From positions 207,602,255 through 207,666,254 of the forward strand of contig CM037880.1 in the NCBI GenBank assembly GCA_021292165.1: a DNA stretch of 64,000 nucleotides, given 5' to 3'. The translations under genes and the position numbers were made by a program. Positions within the stretch are counted from its first letter, which is position 1, and each line of letters opens with the position of its first letter. The notes under the pieces were generated by a model. It was given only the letters and a program-made list of their open reading frames with translations, was not told the DNA's origin and ran no database searches. This document shows positions 11,788 through 22,129 of the stretch, piece after piece. The stretch comes from Shinisaurus crocodilurus. Its lineage: Eukaryota; Chordata; Lepidosauria; Squamata; Shinisauridae.

Positions 11788-11795
11788 CCTGTAGC

Positions 11796-12474
11796 CAGGG
11801 ATGTTGAAGAGTCCTTGGTCTCGAGTCACGAGTCGAGTCACAAGTCTTTGGACCCTAGTCTCGAGTCCGAGTCCTTGGTCCAAAATGGTGACTCACGAGT
11901 CCCGAGTCACCCCCAAAGCTGACTCCACGAGTCCCTATTAAAATCAATGGGGTTTTCCCCAACAAAATAAGGCTACTTCAGATGTGTGGCTTAAATAAAT
12001 TCTAGGCACAAGTGTGCCTTTTTATTTCAAAACTCTGCAACTGACTTTGGCAAGAACAGACCAGGCAGACAAACCCAAAATAACCAGGCAGGCAGAGGAG
12101 TCAGGGAACCCCAAAGCAGGCAGGCAGAGGCCTTTGTCTTGGACAATTCAAACTGTGGAACTGGTTAAGAAGAGACCAGGCAGGCAGGCAGGGAATCCGA
12201 AACAGGCAGGCAGAGGCAGCCAAACCCAAAATGTCTGAAAGGTTGCATTTTAGGCAAATGATTTTAAAAAATAAACTTGGATTGTTACTGCAACTAGGTC
12301 CAGACAACACCTGCAGGTGGCATCAAGCAGGGATGTTGACGAGTCCTTGGTCTCGAGTCTCGAGTCGAGTCTCGAGTCCCATTTAAAATATTGGGACTCG
12401 AGTGCGACTCGAGTCAGAGGGGGGACTCAGTCCGACTCACGAGTCGAGTCCTGGAGTCTGAGTCCCCATCCCTG
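11796..12474. mobile_element. hAT-type MITE with GAGTC/CTCGAG array
   Basis: It begins CAGGGATGTTGA and ends CCCCATCCCTG, and is flanked by a perfect 8-bp duplication CCTGTAGC (11788-11795 and 12475-12482). Both outer thirds are dense in GAGTC, CTCGAG and ACTCGTG-type motifs that pair with one another. The middle is unrelated CAGG-rich sequence. A second copy of the left terminus starts at 12328, so the right third (12328-12474) is itself almost a complete small palindromic element. It is non-coding. Confidence 0.85.
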
Positions 12475-12483
12475 CCTGTAGCC

Positions 12484-12905
12484 CCTCAGAGGCTTACAGG
12501 CATCCAATGCAGAGTGGGAGGAGCAGCGGAGGCAATCTTTGCCTCCCAGCTTCTCCTGCCCTACGTTTTCTCTAGATGGCCATTTTCAGCCATCTAACAG
12601 GGTTCTTCAGAGGGGGAGGGAAGGAGGCTGGTGCAGCTTCAGGATACATATCCTGGCCACTCCAGTCTCCACCCCTCCTTGCCCCCAAACTGCCCCTTTT
12701 AAGTCCTCTCCAATGTTGCTTTCCAGACCTTGTAGAGTAGCCAGTGCGGTTCTTTCTGCACCAGCTGTGAGGGGGCAGGGGAGCGGGATTGGAGCTCCGA
12801 TTCCCAGCTCCAAGTAAGGTTGGAGTGCCGTCTCTGAACTCAGAGCTAGGAATCCAAACGATCGTATGGAACCCGAGACCATGTCTAGGGGCCATAGGAT
12901 CATTC
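12484..12905. repeat. dispersed GC-rich repeat, copy 1
   Basis: Matches 16296-16640 in inverted orientation: the segments around GGAGGCAATCTTTGCCTCC, GGCCATCTA and GGGGGAGGGAAG correspond. The family is not identified. No reliable open frame. Confidence 0.5.
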
Positions 12906-12952
12906 CCTCCATAAAGGTATATAAGTAAAATCATTAAGCAAAAAAGTGGAGA

Positions 12953-12960
12953 AGATAGAG

Positions 12961-12997
<37 letters not shown>

Positions 12998-12999
12998 TA
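12953..12999. repeat. (GATA)n microsatellite
   Basis: About eleven GATA units. Confidence 0.95.
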
Positions 13000-13067
13000 T
13001 AAAAGGGTTGCTTCATCCACATCTTTTTACTGGACTTCACTGGTTTTGTGGTGGATAATGTTATTCT

Positions 13068-13068
13068 G

Positions 13069-13105
<37 letters not shown>

Positions 13106-13106
13106 A
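13068..13106. repeat. (CA)n microsatellite
   Basis: Simple CA repeat. The open frame it creates on the minus strand is not a gene. Confidence 0.95.
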
Positions 13107-13439
13107 CCACATTTCTAGGCCACCTTTCAGGGCAGAAGCCAACACATTTTAATGGAAATTTTCCCACATTAACTGGAATTTATTTACTTTAACTTTTTAT
13201 GCGCAGCTAAGGTCAATAGATCTTGACTTCATTTGTTCACCCACAATTTATATATGGACACACTATTAAGCTCCTTCCTCTCTGCTAAATGGCTGCATTT
13301 AGTTGGTGCAAAGATTAAGGAATGAGAGGCAGGGAGAAACAAATAAAATGGAAGGGATAAATAAATAAGAGAAATAATTGTAGTAAATTAGAAGTTAATG
13401 CTTTCGAGGGTGCATGGCCCACTTTTATTAAATGTCCCT

Positions 13440-13792
13440 ATAGAATCTCATTGGCCCTGAGAATGGCTCCAAATTGTTGCCTGGATGCAGTAATGGATTG
13501 GATGTGGGATAACAAACTAAACCTCCGTCCAGACAAGACAGAGTTACTGATGACCAGTAGACAAGCAGATCTGGAATTGAAAGTACAACCCATTCTTGGT
13601 TTCCCTGCAAAAGATCAGGTTTGCAGTTCGAGGTGCTTCTGGATACAGCAAAATTTCTGGATCTCCACTTGATTACTGTAGCCAGAAGTGCCTTTGTTCC
13701 GCTTTGCCTGGTGAGCCAGTTGCACCCTTTCCCAGAGAAGATCTGGTCACAGTGGCATATACCTCAATCACTTTTAGATTAGATTACTGCAA
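13440..13792 (+). mobile_element. L2 LINE, RT C-terminal fragment (left part)
   Basis: The translation contains CLDAVMDWMWDNKLNLRPDKTELL and later FRLDYCN, the conserved end of L2-type reverse transcriptase. The frame is shifted at least once. The element is cut at 13793 by another LINE and resumes at 15180 with ELPLKSIWKLQLVQN, the residues expected right after LDYCN. Confidence 0.8.
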
Positions 13793-15179
13793 CCATCATC
13801 ATCATCAGGCGATCCCTCGTGACCGAGTAAGATTGTCTTCCGGGATAAAAGGAGGAAAATTCTAAAAAAAATTGTGTAGACTCTAGCGATGGGTCCATAA
13901 GTGACTGTGGAGGCCAATTCTAGATCCACACAGCTTCCCACAGTGAGGACACAGGCTACCAGATAGAAGATGGTCCTGTAAAGGATTCATTTGACATGCT
14001 TTTCGCTTAGCACGTTTCTCCCTTTCACCTTGCACTCGGGCTTCTTCAAAGTCCATGGAACCTTTGTGAAAGGCCAACCTCCATTTAGATCGTTCATGGG
14101 CCAGAGCTTCCCAGTTTTCGATGTTTATATTGCATTTTTTTAGGTTTGCCTTATGAACATCTTTAAACCTCTTATATTGACCACCGATATTCCGCTTTCC
14201 ATCCTTGAGTTGGGAGTAGAGTAACTGCTTTGGGAGACGGCAGTCAGGCATTCGAACAACATGACCGGTCCACTGAAGTTGGCGTTGAAGGATCATTTTT
14301 TCAATGCTAGTAGTCTTTGCTTCTTCCAGTACACTGACATTTGTTCGCCTGTCTTCCCAAGTAATTTGCAGGATTTTCCGGAGGCAACGTTGATGAAACC
14401 TTTCAAGGAGGTGGAAGTGACGTTTATAGATAGTCCATGTTTCGCAGGCATACAATAAAGTTGTATTGCTTCGTAAACCAGTGTTTTGGTCTTCTTACAA
14501 ATATCCCGATCCTCGAACACTCTATGTTTCATTCGAGAAAATGCGGCACTTGCGGAGCTCAGACGATGCTGGATTTCACTGTCGATGTTAGCTGTAACAG
14601 AAAGATAGCTGCCAAGATAGAGAAAATGATCGACATTTTCCAGTATTGTCCCGCCAAGCTGGATAGATGGCATCACCAAAGGGTTAGCTTGCACTTGCTG
14701 ATGAAGCACTTTGGTTTTTTTGATGTTAAGTGAGAGACCAAGTTTTCCGTATGCTTCTGCAAAAGCATTTAGGCATAGTTTGGAGATCATCCTCTGAATG
14801 TGCGGAGACCACATTATCATCAGCATACTGAAGTTCCACAACGGAGGTTGTAATTACCTTACTTTTTGCTTTCAGCCTGCTGAGATTAAAAAGCTTTCCA
14901 TCTGTTCGATATATAATTCCCACACCAGTGGGAAGTTTCCCCTTGACAAGATGTAAAACCATGGCGATGAAAATGGCAAATAATGTTGGGGCGATAACAC
15001 ATCCCTGTTTAACACCTGATCCCACTTTAAATGGAGCACCATGAGAGCCGTTGTTGTCCAAAACCGTTGCCGTCATGTTGTCATGGAGAAGTCGCAAGAT
15101 ATTCACAAATTTATTGGGGCATCCAATTTTCATAAGGATAGTCCAGAGAGCTGTATGGTCTACAGTATCAAAGGCCTTA
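13793..15179 (-). mobile_element. LINE with C-terminal CCHH finger, inserted in L2
   Basis: The minus strand encodes, in three frame-shifted pieces, a non-LTR reverse transcriptase. In order these are GVKQGCVIAPTLFAIF, ELQYADD (catalytic motif), LGLSLNIKKTKVL, YLGSYLSVTANIDSEIQ, YACETWT, LQWTGHVVRMPD, and a terminal finger CPHCGKLCGSRIGLHSHLWTH. The 3' end is GGGATCGCCTGATGATGATG, a trinucleotide tail. The 5' part is missing: no endonuclease domain is seen. Frame breaks at about 14300-14450 and 14730-14840 make it a pseudogene. The clade is uncertain; Ingi/Vingi-like and RTE-related groups carry similar C-termini. Confidence 0.8.
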
Positions 15180-15628
15180 GCATGGAGCTGCCCTTGAAGA
15201 GCATTTGGAAACTACAGCTGGTGCAGAACACAGTGACCAGGATGTTTTCTGGTGTATGCTTTTCGAATATTCTTACTGTATATCAATTTGCACTGGCTTC
15301 CAATTATTTGCAGGCTCACTTCAAGGTGCTGGTTCTTACCTGAACCATTCTAAACAGTTTATGACCAGGATATCTGAAAGGACCTGCCCATAGTTTATCA
15401 TCTTCTCATAAGGACCTGCCCATAGCTTACCTTCATCATCAGAGGTCCTGCCTTTTGTTCAACATTTTGCAAAGGATTGGTTGGTAGGAGCTTGAGACAG
15501 GGTCTTCTCTGTGGCAGCACCCCCAAAAGAAGTTGGACTGGCCCTGATGTTTTTCAGGTGGGCAGTACAGTATTTTTTTTAATTTTGCCTGATTATCAAA
15601 GGTATTATTATTATTATTATTATTATTA
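15180..15628 (+). mobile_element. L2 LINE, continuation
   Basis: Begins with ELPLKSIWKLQLVQNTVTRM and runs into 3' UTR-like sequence. It ends in an (ATT)n tract at 15604-15628 that served as TA target for the MITE at 15629. Confidence 0.7.
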
Positions 15629-15888
15629 CAGTAATACCTTGGACTGCAAATAACTTGGTCTGAGAGCGTTTTGCAAGACAAGCAAATTTTTAAAATAAAT
15701 TTTGACTTGATAAGCAAGCAACGTCTTGCAATACAAGTAGTGTAGGGATGCAACCACTCGCCTGATGCGGGCGTATCAGGCCGAAATTGGCTCCGCTCAC
15801 GCCCTCCAGAGACTCGCTTTGATATAAGAGTGTTTTGGATTACAAGCATGGTTCCAGAACAAATTATGCTTGCAATACAAGGTATTAC
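15629..15888. mobile_element. Tc1/mariner-like MITE, copy A
   Basis: Starts CAGTAATACCTTGGACTGCA after TA and ends TTGCAATACAAGGTATTAC, the complement. Internally it has the paired GTTTTGCAAGACAAGCAAA and AAGAGTGTTTTGGATTACAAG blocks and a short GC-rich middle (CAACCACTCGCCTGATGCGG). The right TA is obscured by an (ATC)n tract at 15890-15945. Confidence 0.8.
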
Positions 15889-15900
15889 ATCATCATCATG

Positions 15901-15932
<32 letters not shown>

Positions 15933-16143
15933 TATTATTATTATTTCCGCATCTTTTTCTCTTTTGCAAGGAACCCTCTTGCAATATTGATTAGAATACT
16001 GAAGTTTTAATTTTTCCACTGTGCTTGGTTTTATTTAATTGGTTCTTAATCTTTATTTGAATGGTGTTTATAATATTTAAAATTGTTTAATAATTTTAAT
16101 TGTTTTACAGTGCAGTCACCTGGCCACAAGACAGTGTCTAGAT

Positions 16144-16275
16144 CAGGGCAACCTTGGGGTCCCCAGATGTTGCTGGCCTACAGCTCCCAGCATTCCCAGC
16201 CAGCATGGCTAATGGCAAGGGATTCTGGGAGCTGTAGTCCAGCAACATCTGGGGACCCGAGGTTGGAGAGCCCTG
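16144..16275. mobile_element. hAT-type palindromic MITE
   Basis: CAGGGCAACCTTGGGGTCCC ... GGGGACCCGAGG ... GAGCCCTG, flanked by a perfect 8-bp duplication GTCTAGAT (16136-16143 and 16276-16283). The arms pair along nearly their full length through CCAGATGTTGCTGG and CCAGCAACATCTGG. It is non-coding. Confidence 0.9.
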
Positions 16276-16295
16276 GTCTAGATGGCCATAGAATG

Positions 16296-16640
16296 TTTTG
16301 GATCCCCAGCTATGAGGGGAAATCGCTTCAACCTCCAATATGGGGATCCATGCTCAGATCCCACTCCTTCTGACTCTCACAGCAGGCACAGAAAGCATCA
16401 TGCTGCTGCTTCTCCAAGGTCTCTCGAAGAAGGGCTTTGGGGGGCATTCTGGGGGTGGGGAGGGGAGGAGACTGATACGCCATATAGTGGTGGCGTGGCA
16501 GCCTTCTTCCCTCCCCCTCCAAAGAAATTGGCCATCTAACTGCTTCACAGGCTCGGAGGAGCACGTAGGCAACCTTTGCCTCCATTGCTCCTCCTGTCCT
16601 CCATACGATGCCCATATTCCTCCAGACTGAGAGGGTTAAT
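16296..16640. repeat. dispersed GC-rich repeat, copy 2 (inverted)
   Basis: Inverted relative of 12484-12905, sharing CCTTCTTCCCTCCCCCTCC and AACCTTTGCCTCC. The family is unidentified. Confidence 0.5.
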
Positions 16641-16675
16641 GGCATCCCAAATGGATTGTTCCCTTACTGCATTTG

Positions 16676-16804
16676 TTTCTCAACCTGGATCCCCAGATGT
16701 TTTTTTTGTCCTACATCTCCCAATGCATGCCCAGCACTATGCTGCTGGGGCATGCCTTGGAGTTGTAGCCAAAAACATCTGGTGACCCAAGGTTGAGAAA
16801 CACT
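16676..16804. mobile_element. hAT-type palindromic MITE, diverged
   Basis: GTTTCTCAACCTGGATCCCC on the left pairs with GGTGACCCAAGGTTGAGAAAC on the right. It has the same CAACTCCCAGCATGCC-type core as the copies at 42690 and 46741. Both termini read CAGTGTTTCTCAACC in the family; the leftmost bases are mutated here. Confidence 0.7.
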
Positions 16805-18837
16805 GCCTTACTGTGTTATAATAACCTGCTTGGAGAGGAGTGTCCTTGTTTATGCCGAAAATACAGTCTAGAAATGTTCTTAAATAAATAAATGAATGAA
16901 TGAAGTATCCCCATTAATAGAGTTGCCAACATTTGAACCAGCTCCTGCAGCAGTGCCTTTAACAGCTGTTTAGTCTGTAGCATGTAGTAGGTGAGCTAAT
17001 GCTTATCTCCATGCAATGAAAAACTTCAGTCACTGATTTCTGCATATCAAAATGTTGGGGGTTTTTTTTTTAACAACATGCCAGACAGTTTCTTTCTGGT
17101 TGTAGATGGCAACTCTTTCAGTGCTCATATCTCCACACCAAGTGCGATAAGCTTCTGGAACCTAGTGGAACCTCATCCTGAGTTTTTAGGAAACCTTGCA
17201 TCTGGGGACCAGCAAACCCCCTACCCACAAAAGCGCCTCAGGCAAGGGAAATTGTGCATATGAAAGGCTTTTGTCCAACTGAATGTTTTCCCCAGGCTGT
17301 TAGGATCAGAATAAGGATGGATTTCAAGTTTCAGCTACTTAGGTAACTAAAGATTTAATCTTTCCTGCAGCAATGTAAATCCAGGCAATCAGCATAACAA
17401 AAGCCCAGCCTGGTGGAAGTCAGCGTTACAAAAACCTGAAAAAGGCCTGATGCCTATAATCTTTAAATAGGCATAACAAAGCTTTCCCTCAATGGATTTC
17501 TTTTCTAGTTGAAGGAGGTGTTTGCTATTGTTCTTGGCTATCAAAAGAATCTAAGATAACCTGTGGATGGCCTCCTTTTGTTTGCCCATATTGTTTCAGT
17601 TGTCCGGTGTCCAAAGTATTGAATTCAGTGATTATCCATGGTTATCCATTCTGAAGATTTCTACATTGCTGGAATTCCAGTAATTTAGAAATCTTCAGGA
17701 TGGATAACCATGACTAAAAATAAGATTCTTATCAAAAATTTCACTTACACATCTCAGTCTGTCTTTATGAATGGCCTGTTTTCAAGTGAAAACTGAATTT
17801 AATACAGAGTCTTCACATAATCTCTTCACTGATAATCACTGAACACATTTGAGTTAAGGATGGTTTTTCCCCTTATGTATGCAGGAAAATATCTGACAAA
17901 AAGCTGGGCATTCTAAACATGACACAACAGGTCATGGACTGTATTTCTCATTGTGGAAAACTATGAATATTTATGAATTTATAAACCCACCAGTATGCAC
18001 ATTTACATATCATGAAACACACAAAAAACACATATAATTCTGTCTAGTAGCTATCAATGGCTGCTTCTGGAAAATCTGGTAGACTAGGATCCAGAGAACT
18101 GCTTAGGATCATAAAAAGAGCTTGCATTTACCCAGTAAAGGCAGTAGGGACCCCTCCATCATGCAGTGATGCATTCACCACTTCCCTGATCCATCCAGTC
18201 AGTCCCCTGTGGCTAGCTCGAAGAAGCCATGAGCGGCAAGGGTCGAGAGAGCATGTGGTGGGTCATATAGATACCAGCATCTTGTTCACATCTTCAGGCT
18301 CCAAAAACTGAAACTGATCCTACAAAACAGGCTAAGATGATGCACTGGACACCTCAGCAGGTGCTGCACCAATAGTGGTGTTCAAGTCAGCATGGAGGTG
18401 AGCGATTTTATCCTCAAAGTGTCTCACAAACTCAGCACAGTGAGCCTCCAAGAGTTCCAGACACAGTATTGGCTTCGCCGGGTTAAATCTCCCCTGGGTA
18501 GGCTAAGTTTCCACCTACCGTATATGATTTCCTTAAATTCCAGCTGCTGCCCCAACATAAAGTAGAATGAAGTGCAGACCAGTAGAAGAGCAGATTCTAT
18601 TTGAGCCCGACCGCATTTGATCTTCTACTGGCATGGGCCTCATCAATAAGGTAAGTCCATCTTCCAAAGCAGAACTGCCCATTGATCAAGAACTCACTCA
18701 ATTATATGTATGTTTTCCCTTCCTCTGTACCTCATTATTCAGGTCCCTGAGGCACAAAACACAAGTCTCAGTCTTTACCATCCACTTTGCACCATCCAAC
18801 CAGTCAACCTCAGGAAAACAAAATGTAGATTTTTAAA
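16805..18837. other. L2-type tail, then no gene recognised
   Basis: Bases 16806-16900 resemble an L2 3' end (AAATAAATAAATGAATGAATG). A striking palindrome occupies 17637-17712 and is listed separately. Bases 18060-18640 may be a very degenerate antisense LINE, but I cannot name it. No splice-flanked coding exon was recognised. Confidence 0.4.
17637..17712. repeat. 76-bp near-perfect palindrome
   Basis: CATGGTTATCCATTCTGAAG ... pairs with ... CTTCAGGATGGATAACCATG. The centre is CTGGAATTCCAG. Each arm is about 38 bp with three mismatches and no loop. It could be a miniature foldback element or a transcribed hairpin; no target duplication is evident. Confidence 0.8.
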
Positions 18838-18838
18838 G

Positions 18839-18876
<38 letters not shown>
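18838..18876. repeat. (CAA)n microsatellite
   Basis: About twelve CAA units. Confidence 0.95.
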
Positions 18877-18877
<1 letters not shown>

Positions 18878-20069
18878 CACTACATATTGAGTAAAGTTCT
18901 CTCTTTATTGCTGGGGACAGCATTCAGCTCAGACTATCTCTGGGATAGATTTTTTTTTTCCCTTTAAAAATTGGATGATAGAAACAGTCCAACAAAATGA
19001 AAAATTGTCTTCCACCCATGCCAGTGTGTTTACAGTGGCTAGAGTGTTAAACTTAGGATCAAACTAAGCATTACTTTTAATAAGTAGCATGCAGCTGCAT
19101 TTGGTCTTTTTTTCTTATTCAAAGGTAGATGCAGAGGAACAGGAGGCTATGACTCTTTGTCCCTCAGTGTAGTCCCAATCTGGATGGGGGGGGGGCACTG
19201 TAATATATATAGGATAGGAACAGTAAGCCTCCATCGCTTCAGTGGGAGCACTTTTCATATGCAGATTGTTAGGCATAGTGGATGATTTGGATGAAGGCCA
19301 CAGCAAGGGGCGAAGAGTTATAGGCCCGAAATACCCCATGCTAGAATCCAGATCCAGGTTGGGTCCCCTGCTGAACTTAACTAAGAACAAAGAAGAGACG
19401 TTGCTTCATGCTACCTATTAAAGGAAATCTGTAATTTGCCCTTAGAGAGGGAAGAGCAGGGCCTGGCTATGTGATGCATTGCTTGTGAGCGGCCCAAGAT
19501 ATCAGATTAGCTCCTGCTGGAAACCGAATGCTGGACTAGATGCACCTTTGGTCTGATTCAGCAATGCAGTTCCCACGGTCACGTGACAGCAGGAGCCTTC
19601 TACAAAGTTATTTTCCTGCAGCCTGGATGAATGCTCCACTAATACTGGTACTGGACTGAAATATTCAGCCCAGCCATTTTAACACATTTCAGGGAATGGG
19701 GTGAAAACACCCTCCAAGTTTAGGTCAACATTCAGTGGCTGGCAAATTTTTAAAACTTTCATCTTACCTTAAATATATGAGGTGGCCAAGAGGTGGGGGG
19801 GGGCAGGGAAGGGGGGTTGGTCCTTTCTTTTTTCTTTCTTTAACCAAAAAGATTGATCCACCACTTGAAATGGCAGCAAGGCTTTTTGTTAAAGAAAGTG
19901 GGTGGGGGAAGAGAGAGAGAGAGAGAGAGAGGAACAATGTGATGAACATTTCAGGAATTCACCTACCCCAAAGTCACCAATTATCCTCTCTCTGCTTTTG
20001 AAAGAAGTGATGAACCTGTAACAGAAGGAGAGATATTCAGTCCAGAACTACGTAACTGAAACATGACCC
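18877..20069. other. no gene recognised
   Basis: Contains a diverged family-X LINE tail near 19500-19560 (GGACTAGATGCACCTTTGGT), poly-G runs at 19188 and 19795, and (GA)n at 19910-19932. Nothing coding. Confidence 0.4.
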
Positions 20070-20155
20070 CTCTTCTAGTTTCCTGCATTGAGCAGGGGGT
20101 TGGACTCGATAGCCTTGTAGGCTCCTTCCAACTCTATAATCTATGAAATCTATGT
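20070..20155 (+). mobile_element. CR1 3' tail
   Basis: TTGGACTCGATAGCCTTGTA then TCCTTCCAACTCTATAATCT, the usual CR1 3' end. Only the tail is present. Confidence 0.7.
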
Positions 20156-20319
20156 ACTTTCAGGTACTTGAAGGACCATCTTTCCCAGTACTGATCAACC
20201 TGGATTTAAGATGGGCTGGGAAGGCTCTACCTCTGGTGCCCTTGAGAAATATGGCCCATGGGGCTACCACACGTGGCAGGACCTTCACACTGGTGGCATT
20301 CAAGATATGGTTCTCCCTT
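20156..20319 (+). mobile_element. L2-like LINE 3' region, part 1 of 3
   Basis: The base level of the nest. It runs to GGTTCTCCCTT at 20319, resumes at 21859 (CCAGTGCTGCCCCGCATGCT) and again at 24690 (TGTGTTAGCTGCCCCAGGCT), ending with GGGTAGGATATAC and (AAAT)n at about 24770. Translation near 21860-21930 fits the end of an L2-type ORF (LKTYL, MQAFGG). Confidence 0.65.
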
Positions 20320-21840
20320 GGGAATTATTAATATACAATTGAAACCAGAGTTGTTTCTTTTTTTTTTCTTTTTAATATTTTATTTATTTCTTCAAAACAA
20401 ATTATAACAAAAAAAATATATTTAACAAAATACAAAATTATCACACAAATATAACATAATCAACATACAATAAATCATAAAGTGCTCCCCCCCGCCCTCC
20501 ATTAATATACTTCTATCCTCTTGATCAAATAAAGTCTAAATTCCAAAAATATAACATATCCTGACAAGGCATGTTACCCTTCCCCTTTATTAATACATAG
20601 TCTAGTAATTGATTCCATATCTCCATAAAATTATTCTTCTTTAGCAATCCTTTTTTGCATTTGATACTACTAGTTAGTTTATCATTTAGGGCTATGTCCC
20701 AAACTTCCTTATACCAGTCTGTTATTAGGAAAACATGTTGTACTTTCCAATTTCTCACTATCATTAGCCTGGCCGCAGTTAACAAGTTTACAATTAACTC
20801 CTTCGTATTTTGATCACAAATAAGTTTCTCAGTTATTGATAACAATGCTAATTTTGGACAGACCTCTAAATTAGTACCAATAATTTTCGATATTTCTGTA
20901 AAAACCTCTCACCAAAACACCAATACATTTTTACAACTCCACCACATATGAGCATATGTCCCTTTTTCCTGACATCCTCTCCAACATAATGCAGAACAAT
21001 TATTATCTATTCTATTTAATCTTACTGGAGTTAAATGCCATGTCCAAATTAGTTTATAAAAATTTTCCTTTATCCTAATTGACATCATTTTCACAATCCG
21101 TCTATCCCATATATTGTTCCACCCCACCTTCGAGGTCACCTCTTCAAATTCATTATCCCATACTGCCGTAAGCTGATCCTCTTGTTCTTTTGCTTTTTGA
21201 ATCAATCTATATAAATCCCTTGTTATACCTCTTGTTGATGCATTATCTGGTAGGCCGTCTCTAGACATGACCATCTTTTCAAAATTAGTTAAATCTCTCT
21301 CGTACTCAGTTTTCCTTTTCCATTTCTTCGACCACTGTTATAACTGTACTAAATTTAACCACGATAATCTTACCAGAGTTGTTTCTTCTGGGAATAATGG
21401 ATAATCAGTTGGAAAGAAGTCAAGGAATTTTATTTGTATATATGACAGCAGTGAGATTATTGTATGCACAAAAGTGGAAAAGTTCAACTTTACCTTCAAC
21501 AGAAGGATGGATGGTGAAGATGCTGGATGGAGTTGGCGGAGATGGCTAAACTTACATCACTAATTAGAGAAAAGTCAACATCTATGTTTATGGCTGAGTG
21601 GAAACCTCTAATAGACTTTTTGCAGAGATCGGAAAAAACGATTTCTGTATTTGTGGGTTTGATGAATAAGAAGAAAAAATTGGGACAATGGAAAAAAGAA
21701 AATTTTCTATGTAATTATAGAGTAAGAGAAAGCATTGTTACTTATATTTGTTGTGGAGAAAATCGGAAGTCATTTTATTTCTTGTTATTTGTTATATGTT
21801 TTTGTAGTGTTTGTCTTTGTTCTTAATAAAAAAAAAATTA
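20320..21840 (+). mobile_element. L1 LINE 3' end (plus), itself interrupted
   Basis: Flanked by an 18-bp duplication, AAGATATGGTTCTCCCTT (20302-20319) and AAGATACGGTTCTCCCTT (21841-21858), with one mismatch. The 3' part (21388-21840) encodes an L1-type ORF2 C-terminus (LTSLIREKSTSMFMAEWKPL, then ICCGENRK) and ends in an A-rich tail. It is 5'-truncated to about 0.5 kb without the inner element. Confidence 0.85.
20360..21371 (-). mobile_element. L1 LINE 3' end (minus) nested in L1
   Basis: Flanked by a perfect 16-bp duplication ACCAGAGTTGTTTCTT (20344-20359 and 21372-21387). The poly-T at the left edge is its poly-A tail. The minus strand encodes the L1 ORF2 C-terminus: WHLTPVRLNRI, CWRGCQEKGTYAHMWWSC and ITDWYKEVWDIALND, in two broken frames. 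It is 5'-truncated. Confidence 0.9.
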
Positions 21841-21858
21841 AAGATACGGTTCTCCCTT

Positions 21859-22057
21859 CCAGTGCTGCCCCGCATGCTGCTGTCATGTAGACACCAGTTA
21901 AAAACATACTTACTCATGCAAGCTTCGGGGGCATAAGCAAGTGTTGTATGTGTGTTTTTCTGTTGCTGGTCCGATGGTTTTATTGCATTTTATAATATAT
22001 TTATGATTTTAGTGTTATGATTTTAATGGTGTTTATGTGTTGTATTGTGCTTTTATG
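21859..22057 (+). mobile_element. L2-like LINE 3' region, part 2 of 3
   Basis: Middle part of the base repeat, between the L1 insertion and the MITE at 22060. It contains the TTTTATTGCATTTTATAATA-type 3' UTR. Confidence 0.65.
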
Positions 22058-22129
22058 TACAGTAATACCTTGGATTGCAAGTAACTTGGTCTGAGAGCAT
22101 TTTGCAAGACAAGGAATTTTTTAAAAATA

